The translations under genes and the position numbers were made by a program. Of a stretch of 64,000 bases of DNA, positions 56,071 through 64,000 are shown one piece after another (position 1 is the first letter of the stretch; each line of letters begins with the position of its first letter). The stretch is from Ignelater luminosus (lineage: Eukaryota; Arthropoda; Insecta; Coleoptera; Elateridae). Under the pieces are notes generated by a model. The model was not told the origin of the DNA, did no database searches, and worked only from the letters and a program-made list of their open reading frames with translations. The DNA is taken from the NCBI GenBank assembly GCA_011009095.1, contig VTPC01005933.1, positions 7,939 to 71,938 on the forward strand, given 5' to 3'.

Positions 56071-56965
56071 GTTAGAATTACTATTAGCAGACTGACATGG
56101 GATCGTGAAGGGCGATCTTATGCTGCCGTCTTTGACATTCCTTGAGTGCAAACACAAGGGGCCACGTTCGACTTTCTTTAAGAAAGTTATTAGACAAAGA
56201 GTTGGAACGCGCAGCGTCACCTTCGACATCTCTAAGAATCCCTAAGAAAGTTATTGTTAGAGCTACTGCAAGCAGACTGGAATAAGATCACGAAATGTGG
56301 CTAAACGCCCGAGCAAGTTAATTGTAAAAAAGTTTATTATTGTATAAGACGAAGGTCGACTAGGAGCTGCTGTATGCGAACTTGAATGGGACATCCCTAC
56401 AAAAGTTATTATTAGGACTGCTGCAAGCCAGCTAAAATGGGATCACGATGAGTTATTTTATCCTGTAGCTAGCATTTTATTGAAGGGAAGGTTACAATCC
56501 GATTAAAGGTTACTGGAAGCGGTTTCGCATTTAATTGCGAAGTTCAATTTTAACCTTCCTTAAGAAAGAAGATTTTTAAAAGAAAGAGTTAAGTTTGACT
56601 AGAAACCATGTAAACTCGAGGCGCCAAGTTCGATTTTCCTTAAGCAGCTTACCGTCGTAGAAGATATTTAGGGGCAGCCCCAAGCAGACTCGAGTGGAAA
56701 TGCGATCTTCGACTTTTCCTAAGTGATTGTTAAGATTACCACAAGGGGAAGAGGAGTGGAATGAAATTACAAAGTGCAACCATGTAGTATTGCCGCTAAG
56801 AATGTTGTTGAAGAAGCACAAACTTGTCTCTTAGAAGCTTAATGTTGGGGAAGGCAAAAGACCAAACCTAACTATGGGATATTAGAGCGCTACCGTCGAC
56901 TTTCTCTAAAAAGCTTTCTGCTGGAAAGGACAAAGCCCGACAGTTGGCTTCCGTAGGCGGTCTTC
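56071..56965 (+). repeat. Modular tandem array, right part
   Basis: About eight modules of roughly 65-150 bp continue the array at 54000-54260. Typical strings are TTATTATTAGGACTGCTGCA, CAAGCAGACTGGAATAAGATCACGAA (in variants) and CCACGTTCGACTTTCTTTAAGAAAGTT (in variants). Another module type, AAGGTCGACTAGGAGCTGCTGTATGCGAACTTGAATGGGA, matches 54036-54075 in the left part with small changes. Module order is irregular, so the array may have grown by unequal exchange of two or three module types. Confidence 0.75.
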
Positions 56966-56980
56966 ATTGGAAATCAGTTA

Positions 56981-57472
56981 AGGCTGATTTATAAAAGACG
57001 CAGTCTCAGCCGCTGACGTTGCCGTTGTCGTAATGTGAAGCTGGTGTATTTATTAAAGTCGCAACGCGTTGCGGCAACCTTAACGTGACCTTTGATTATA
57101 ACCTCAAAGCTAGAATTTGAGTTGTTTTGATAAGTGATTCTGGGGTTTTCAATAATATTTTATTATTCACATTTTATTAATAAAGATTATCATTACAGCA
57201 GGTAGATACTAAAATGAAATGAATATAACCTTGCATCTTGAGTGGGAGGAGTTCATCTAAGTGAACTAAAGTGTGCGTATGAACTACTTTTGGTAAATTT
57301 GCTATTGGCAACATGGTTTATTCATTTGACCTTGAGCAACCGCAGTCGCTGAAGTTCAACTCTCGCAGGTTCAGCGTGTTGCGTTGCGACGTACGAGATT
57401 TTATAAATTAGTGCGTATGATAACATCCATTTAGTTTCAGTGACTGCGACTGCGTCTTTTATAAATCAGCCT
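56981..57472. mobile_element. PIF/Harbinger-like MITE (492 bp)
   Basis: The ends read AGGCTGATTTATAAAAGACG and its inverted match. The inverted repeats extend about 38 bp (through CAGTC.CAG.C.CTGA) and are flanked by TTA on both sides (56978-56980 and 57473-57475). A further inner pair, GTCGCAACGCGTTGCGGCAAC against GTTGCGTTGCGACGTAC, also matches in inverted sense. It has no coding content. It sits at the right edge of the modular array. Confidence 0.88.
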
Positions 57473-57479
57473 TTAAAGA

Positions 57480-60400
57480 TAAAAAATTATTTTACGGTAA
57501 AGGCGTTTTCTAAAGGTTCTTAATAATCGAGTTTTCTTCTGAAATTCTTCTGGAATAGTTAGATCAGCAATGTTTACTCTTAAAGAGTTTTGGAATCTTT
57601 TCAGATATACCGCATTTGGTATCATTCGAGCTGATTTCCTTTGTTAATATCTAATACTCACGATCTTATTTTGACAAGTTCTTCTGTGAACGGGCGGAAG
57701 ATGGAAAGTCTTCAACAAAGGTTTGGAATATAGCATGTGATGTATCATTTCATTATATCAGATCTTACCTCTAGTTTGATTTATGGAAAACTGGAGAGTT
57801 GAGAGGTTGAAAGGCAGAATTGGCACGAATGATCAAAAGGCATCACATCGAACACAATCTTTTGTCCTATTCTATTCATGATCAGCTTGCGTACATCTCT
57901 TGAAAAATGCTCACAGAGTAACCATTCGAACAAAATTTCGTAGATTAAGAAATTTTGAAACCAACAGCTTTGGATATTGGCAACACATACGGTTCTAACG
58001 TCAGTTTGTGGGCACATCTCAAGCAATTGGATCAAATCTCGAATCTTCGAAATCTTCCAGATTAGTGAAAAGCCTTTCAAATGTAATCACAATAGTAAAT
58101 AAGTAACTATGAGCATTGGAATGTTCGAACATTTTGACTTTAGATATTAAATACACATCACATGAGAGGAAAAATATTCTAAAACTGTTTTCTAGTGTCA
58201 AAAACCTTGATAGACCGTTTGTAAATCAGACGCGCACCTCGGAAAAAGAACGTAAGAATTTTATGAATATTTTCCTGTGTTGTAGTTGAATCCCTTAGAT
58301 ATCAGAAGACTGGTGATCAGAACCGGGTGAAAATTTAATTTTAGAGGTTTGTGCTGTGCTAGAAGCTTCATTAGGCGTCTATTGAGCTTTCATCTCCATC
58401 AAGTAGGAACACACACAGTCGAGGTTATTAATGTGATCAGTCAATCAAGTCTAGGGTAAACTATGTTTTTCAAAAGAAATAAAAATTAGAAGAAATTAGT
58501 AGATCTAGTATAGATTATCAAATCAATTTAGGAAATTTAGAAAAAGATTACTTGTCAAAACCGCACCGTTCAAAAGAGAATTATTATCTAAATAACGTGA
58601 TGATTTCAATGCTGCGTCAAGCACCAAAACATTTCAATTTTTATTTTGATAAAAAAATACCTCGGCTATATTGCACAATATGAATTGTACATCAACTTTT
58701 TTCAGCTACTGTTAATTAAGAATCACCTGGATTTACAAAAACGGCGCTTAAATGGCGCTAACTTAAAAAAGAATCTATGTAAACTTATAGATGCCTTGGA
58801 GGTATCATAAAAGTAAGATGGGACCCGCCTACAGGCGTTTTCTAGTCATGGTTAGTAAGCACCGCGCCGACCTCCTACGCTACTGTAAAAAATTACGTTT
58901 CCAGATTATTAACAAAAGAACGGGGGTAGAAACTGCAACAATTGATACTGATTTATCTAAAAAAAGACACATCTACACGCAGGTAGTATTATAAATGTAA
59001 TCAAGTTTTGTTAAAAGTTCGAGTTGTTTATTTTGCATCCTCCAGCGTTAACATTGGACATAAAAAAATTGAACAAAAACACGATCCTGCCACAACACAA
59101 CAACGGCATAACGAATATGAAATATGGCCATGATGTTGAACGGACCACAATAGTGTCACCGGCACAATAGCTTGATCATTTATATATACATATATATAAG
59201 AGTGCGGGAATTCTAAAAGTGATGTTATTTTATGAATTTTTTTGTCGTACTTAACTTATCCTGAAAAATATACACATCGATTGTTATTTCGAAAAACTTC
59301 ACTAGAGAATGATGTCTGTGGAATCAAAGTAGTCTGTGACCAATTGATAATTACGTCTATTCTTTCTGTGTTATTATAGTTCATTGTAACTGGCTCGTCG
59401 TAGGGTACAGTGCTGTAATAGAATGTATAATGGTCATAGTAGGATATCGTCTTCATTCATATCTATTTACAATTAAATAGTTTTTGATGTTTTGCGGTTT
59501 TTCGATTGCGAAACATGTAAAAGGTTAGCCGACGGCGATTTTTTTAACCGCAATTTTAGAAATTAAAAAGTGCAGAACAGCAAGATTACCGTGTATTCCC
59601 ATAAAGTAACTGGAAAACAATCAGCATCAAGATAATTTTTAATTAACTATATGTTAACTCTTTTTTTTATAGCGGAAATTCTCGGAATGTTTCGAACAAA
59701 GCTGCAATGAATAATCTTTAATTATTGTGTACCTGCGTATACCTGAGGCTTCAACTCAAGGACCAAATTCATCTAACAATAACTAAAACGAATTATAAAG
59801 GTTATATAATATATTTAAGTTTATAGCAACGTTGATTCAATCAAGATAGTTTGTGTTCATAAATATAATAATATTGGAGATTTCAATGCGAGATTGCAAG
59901 CGAAAACTGATAATACCTGCCGTTTCAGGAAGTGTGTAGATCTCTATAAAATAAAGTATTCTATTATCATACGCATCAAGCTTTTTTATTTAAAGTTAGT
60001 TAAGATCTAAAACCCTCTTTTCTACAAAATAAGAATTTCGAAAATCAATCAAAAATCCACATTTTAGAGTTTCTACAATCCTAGATGGCGTTCAAGATTT
60101 AAAGCGATTTTGGGATAGGTAATAGTCTAGAACTTCAAAAAATTGCCTTTTTTTTGGAAATTCTATCACAAACCAAACCCTACTGACTAATGACATCACT
60201 CATCAGTAATCCAAGAGAGATATATTCAGGGAGAGAAATCAGAATTCAGCTTAATCATAAAAACTAATAAATGACTGCCAAGCTACATGAAATGCAAAAA
60301 ATTCTATACCAAGTTAGAAACATTTAAAAGCTTGATACAGACCTTTCTACTTAAACACTTAAGATTGCCATTTTGAGCAGCCATTGTTATTGAACCAGTT

Positions 60401-61390
60401 TAAAATCTCTAGAAGTACTCATTTTATCAACAGGTACACTCAGTTATAATTAGACAAAAAGATGTAAAAATTCCCAAACAAATAGAAGTTTCTGTTCACC
60501 ATTTGGGTACATCTAACTTTCAAAATTTTCCCAAATTCTGATTTCAATTAAAAAATGTGCAGATTTCAAAAATCAACTGTTTGAACAGTTTCTAATTTTG
60601 GTTTAGCTTTGCTAGGAGAATAAGGAATCAAAATCTTTTCTTCACGTGTCATAAAATTCGCAAAATTTTAAAATTTGATTATGGTCTGATTTTTACAACC
60701 GGTTGCTTGAAAATAAATCATATCTGGTTAGGAATTTACCTTTTCATGTCAGAAATTAAATAGACAGTTGAATCAGGATACTCGGCAATATCGAAAAAAT
60801 CAAATCTCTGACTTGTCTAGGTTTTCCAGGCTAATAAAATTCTGAAGCTACTGATACATTAGCCATAAATTGATCCAACTTCCAAGGTACACTACAACTC
60901 AAATCTATCACCACTATCATATGGAATAACGATATTTAGCCAAAGGTGCCACAGAAGAATGAAAGGGGTATGTTTGCTTTGAAGAAGTGAAGAAGTAGTA
61001 TCCTCGCCGAACCGGATTTTATATCTCGCTCAGCAGCATCATTCTACTACAGCTCAGAAACTTTTACGTAGTTTTAGTCTTCCTTCATCGAGCACGTCAG
61101 AATGATGATTAATGAAACTTTTTATTAAGTACCAGATATTCACTCTTTTGACATAAAAACAATGGAATTAGCGAACACATGAAGGTATAAAATTGCTCGC
61201 TGTGTTTGGTTACAGCAAAGATGCTAAACTTAGAGGTGCATGTGTGTATAGCTTTACCGATTAACAAAGGGGGATGATGCATCGAATTAACAGCCAAGTT
61301 CACAACCAATTCTGGAGAAACCGCATCATGTGTTTTTACCCTAACTCTCTAAGTAAACATTTGCGGCCTTAAGTCTATATAGACTTCTTC
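57480..61390. other. No gene recognised
   Basis: AT-rich DNA. A 67-codon frame at 58791-58994 is basic and lies in a GC-richer patch at 58740-58900 (MGPAYRRFLVMVSKHRADLL), but it is not recognised. Minus-strand frames at 57781-58080 and 61109-61309 are also unidentified. No arrays or inverted termini were found. Confidence 0.45.
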
Positions 61391-61439
61391 TTGCTTTCTA
61401 TAATCACTGAGGAAATATGATTTCAAGTACTGTTTTCAT

Positions 61440-63140
61440 TAGAATCCTCTTCTGCTCTCTAAATGCAAATGTGAAGTGACCAGCCAAATACGTTCCTTTT
61501 AATCTGTTTTTGCGCAGCATATAACTTCTAAGAAGCTCTTCTATTGTTTTTTATTCTTTGTCAATTTTGTGTCTCTTTGTGATGCATTTCAGTGCATGTT
61601 TTGTTTGTTTCTCTAAATTCATTTTTTACTAACTCTTGCTTTGTTCTTAAGAGTAGCTCTGTGTTTCTAATGGTATTGGCACCCATATAACAGAACTGAC
61701 TTCACACTGCTGTTAGATATTCTTATTTCCATCTTTTGGCTTATCTGTGATGACGACAAGATGTTTTTAGACTTGCATATGCTTCCAACATCTGCAAATC
61801 TTTTGTTGTGAACATCTACAGCAGTCATTCTTTCCAGTTTTTACTAACTGTTAATGTCATCCATTTGGTTTTAAGTCTTCTGATACGACGACATCCACGT
61901 TACCTTGTGGCATTCTTTCTGTGCAAATAACGTTGCTTCTATACCAGATTATTTTTGAGATGGAGCTCTGCCAGCGTCTCACCATTACCATCTCGTGTTC
62001 CTAACCTATATTTTCCCATAACATTTTTTATTCTCGCATTGTTACTGCCCACCTTGGCATTTGCACTTTCCATTACTATTATTATGTCGCCTTTATTAAT
62101 TTATATGGCGCTTCTGTTAGCTCTTGATATAAATTTCCTTTTTGGTCACTATCTGCTATATCAGTGGGCGCACAACATTGGAAAATATTAATCTTTGTAC
62201 TTGAGGAGTTCATCTTGGATGTTATTATCCTATCTGAGTTCTATTGTAATAAGCTTTTGTTTGCTTCCTTGTTCAATAATACATCAGTCTTTGCACTTTC
62301 TCTTCGTTTTCTTCCTTTCCCGACTATAATCTAGTAAACTTCAATTTTTGTTCTTTACTTCTCATTTTCCTCCCCCTCCTCCTCCTTTTCATCTAGTCTC
62401 ACGTCCTTTCATTCAATATTTGCATTCCATCCCCTCTTTTTATACGTTCTTTCACTCCAAAAATCGATCATCGGAGTATTCCTATTTCTTCAGTTACTGT
62501 TTCTTCTTTTTCCATATCTTTGTTTTTCTCCATCTTTCCTTTTTACTATTGCTTGTTTATCTTTATCTATTTGAAATGTAGTCGGGTTATTTCCTTCATA
62601 AGCCTCTTGTCTTTGTTTCCTCCAATCTCTCTCTGCTGCTGTTCCACGCCCATTCAACTCTATTAATAGTAACATTGTAGTAACCAGTCTTTACCGTTTT
62701 TCCTTTATTTTACTCTTCCTGCGTTAACTTTCTCATTTGTTTCTATTATTTGCTTTGCTTCTTTGGTAGATCATTAATGTATTATTTCTGGCCCCTTCCT
62801 CTTTATTCTGCATAACATCTTCCTTGCCTTATTCATTCTGTAGCTTCATTAAGCAAGTTTCTTGTCTTATTCTAATTGCACCTTTGAGCCTAACATTGAT
62901 TTCTAAATGTTCTGTTACAAAGTTTTCCGTTGGGTATTTTAACCTGATTGGGTCATTCGCATATAGTATTACAAGCTCGCTCATTACTATACTCTTCTTC
63001 TTTTGGTTTTTTTTCTTAACAATTTCATAGCATTTCTGAGATTTTTCAGTTCTTGCTTAATCTATTTGCTCTCTTTTCTCATTTCGACATGTTATCCTTT
63101 CAGATTTTCGTTCTCAATTTTAAATTTTAATATTTTCTCA
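61440..63140 (-). mobile_element. Decayed LINE with ORF1 and APE-endonuclease remnants, minus strand
   Basis: Reading on the minus strand from right to left, ORF1-type sequence comes first: ENFVTEHLEINVRLKGAIRI then RQETCLMKLQN (about 62931-62831), followed by a Lys/Arg-rich stretch to about 62490. The apurinic-type endonuclease follows: INIFQCCAPTD then DSDQKGNLYQELTEA (about 62185-62110), GDIIIVMESANAKVGSNNAR with VMGKYRLGTRDGNGETLAEL (about 62094-61957), and a decayed continuation to about 61780 in shifted frames. The endonuclease motif is normally GDFNAK; here it reads ESANAK, so an active-site aspartate is lost. The reverse transcriptase would lie further left but only a possible linker to about 61440 is readable. 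The wording matches RTE-like insect LINEs. Confidence 0.82.
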
Positions 63141-63199
63141 TTAAAAAGTCTTTACTCCCATCGTATTTATTGTGACTCACAATAAGAGTACCAGCATGT

Positions 63200-64000
63200 A
63201 ATTTTTATTGAAAATTAAAATTTGTTTTAACAAAAATTTGTCAGCCATTTGCACTTGTAGATTTCAGCAGTTAAAATACAAAATTCATTTATTGAAATTC
63301 AGTTTTGACACATTACAGGAGAAATTATTACACAAAAAAAACGAACAAATAGGTGGAAAAGACAAGAGACCTCTAGATAAGTATGATGAGAAGAGCAAAG
63401 AGCATCGACTTCATGTCTAAGGATTAAAAGACCAAAAAGATATATGAAAGAAATGAAAAAGTAAGTAAATTGAATGAACTAGAAAGAAAGTGTAAAAGAA
63501 AAAATAAACAACAAAACAGAAGAAGGTAGCTTAAGACGGCAAGATACCCTCCCAATACCTATACTAAAATGTCGTTTAAAAGAAAACTCATAACTAATTA
63601 ACGAAATGAAATTAATCAATTTCTTTTTAAACATAACAAAATAATTTGATAAACTATGTTTTCTTTGTTGTATATTATTAATATTTAGTATATTATCTCA
63701 ATTACTAACTGATAAACTATTAGATAATTAATATAAATTATTGTTAGAAGTAAATGTTATGAGTGAAAAATAATACAAGACAAACATCCTACTTATCTTA
63801 GAAATCTATTTTCAGTTTAGTGCAGGGTGCTAATTATTATTGTAATTATGACATACTTTTTTTTTGTGATGATTCCAATTGAAATTTTTGAAACTAACAG
63901 GCAACCCTTCCTACATCTTTTTTCTATCCTTATCTTAAACATAATCTTTTCTGCATTTTATATATTGTAGTAACCTTATGTTATATACCAAATTATTTTT
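63200..64000. other. No gene recognised
   Basis: AT-rich DNA. A 70-codon plus frame at 63208-63420 ends in a charged stretch (KKNEQIGGKDKRPLDKYDEK) and is unidentified; it may belong to a decayed mobile element upstream of the LINE. The window ends without any feature being cut that I can name. Confidence 0.4.

Noticed and set aside
61955-62191. 78-codon plus frame
   Set aside because: Antisense to the LINE endonuclease on minus.
62348-62581. Hydrophobic 77-codon plus frame as a membrane protein
   Set aside because: Pyrimidine-rich strand opposite the Lys/Arg-rich ORF1-type region of the minus-strand LINE; the Phe/Leu content is a composition effect.
1-64000. tRNA, rRNA and CRISPR arrays
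   Set aside because: No cloverleaf with a GTTCRA-type T arm, no rRNA-like sequence and no regularly spaced identical repeats were seen.

Overview
This 64 kb window looks like AT-rich, intron- or intergenic-type DNA from an animal genome, most probably an insect. The evidence is indirect. There are no operons or long genes, and the window is dense with decayed transposons of kinds common in insects: RTE-like LINEs with the 3' tail wording of insect elements, mariner-like and hAT elements, PIF/Harbinger-like MITEs, and Ty3/gypsy and Ty1/copia fossils. A beetle or other large-genome insect fits, but the order cannot be fixed from this sequence. No host protein-coding gene is certain. Two short candidate exons with good splice signals (27495-27554 on plus; 52465-52515 on minus) suggest that parts of the window lie in introns of larger genes.

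Layout. 1-2.6 kb: featureless. 2.6-4.0 kb: decayed pogo/Tigger transposase. 4.0-9.3 kb: AT-rich, with one unidentified pair of overlapping ORFs near 7.6-8.0 kb. 9.36-10.69 kb: degenerate tandem array of seven units. 11.4-11.95 kb: LINE with a large internal deletion. 14.23-15.48 kb: satellite block of alternating A/B units. 18.0-18.2 kb: small copia-like fossil. 18.54-18.94 kb: tandem units of a dispersed repeat that recurs in opposite orientation at 27.8-28.9 kb. 18.94-20.42 kb: 5'-truncated LINE reverse transcriptase. 21.76-22.70 kb: internally deleted hAT. 28.87-29.15 kb: long hairpin. 29.26-29.73 kb: longest ORF, unidentified. 31.37-31.80 kb: decayed Cys-containing gene. 41.03-42.13 kb: mariner-type MITE with about 300 bp inverted arms. 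44.3-44.7 kb: GC-rich island with RFX X-box, SOX and YY1/Pho-like motifs. 45.98-47.78 kb: hAT-type element carrying a deleted mariner and a MITE. 54.0-57.0 kb: modular tandem array split by a hAT-type element with a perfect 8 bp target duplication and a gypsy-like fossil inside. 56.98-57.47 kb: Harbinger-like MITE. 61.4-63.2 kb: minus-strand LINE with ORF1 and endonuclease remnants.

The most informative signals are the datable nesting events, where insertions can be ordered from target duplications; a 51-nt minus-strand exon whose 3' splice site is joined directly to a donor-like sequence, the arrangement of a recursive splice site; and the motif-rich island at 44.4 kb. I see no clear sign of a new multi-gene system. 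All coordinates and repeat matches were read by eye, and element edges without a stated target duplication are approximate.
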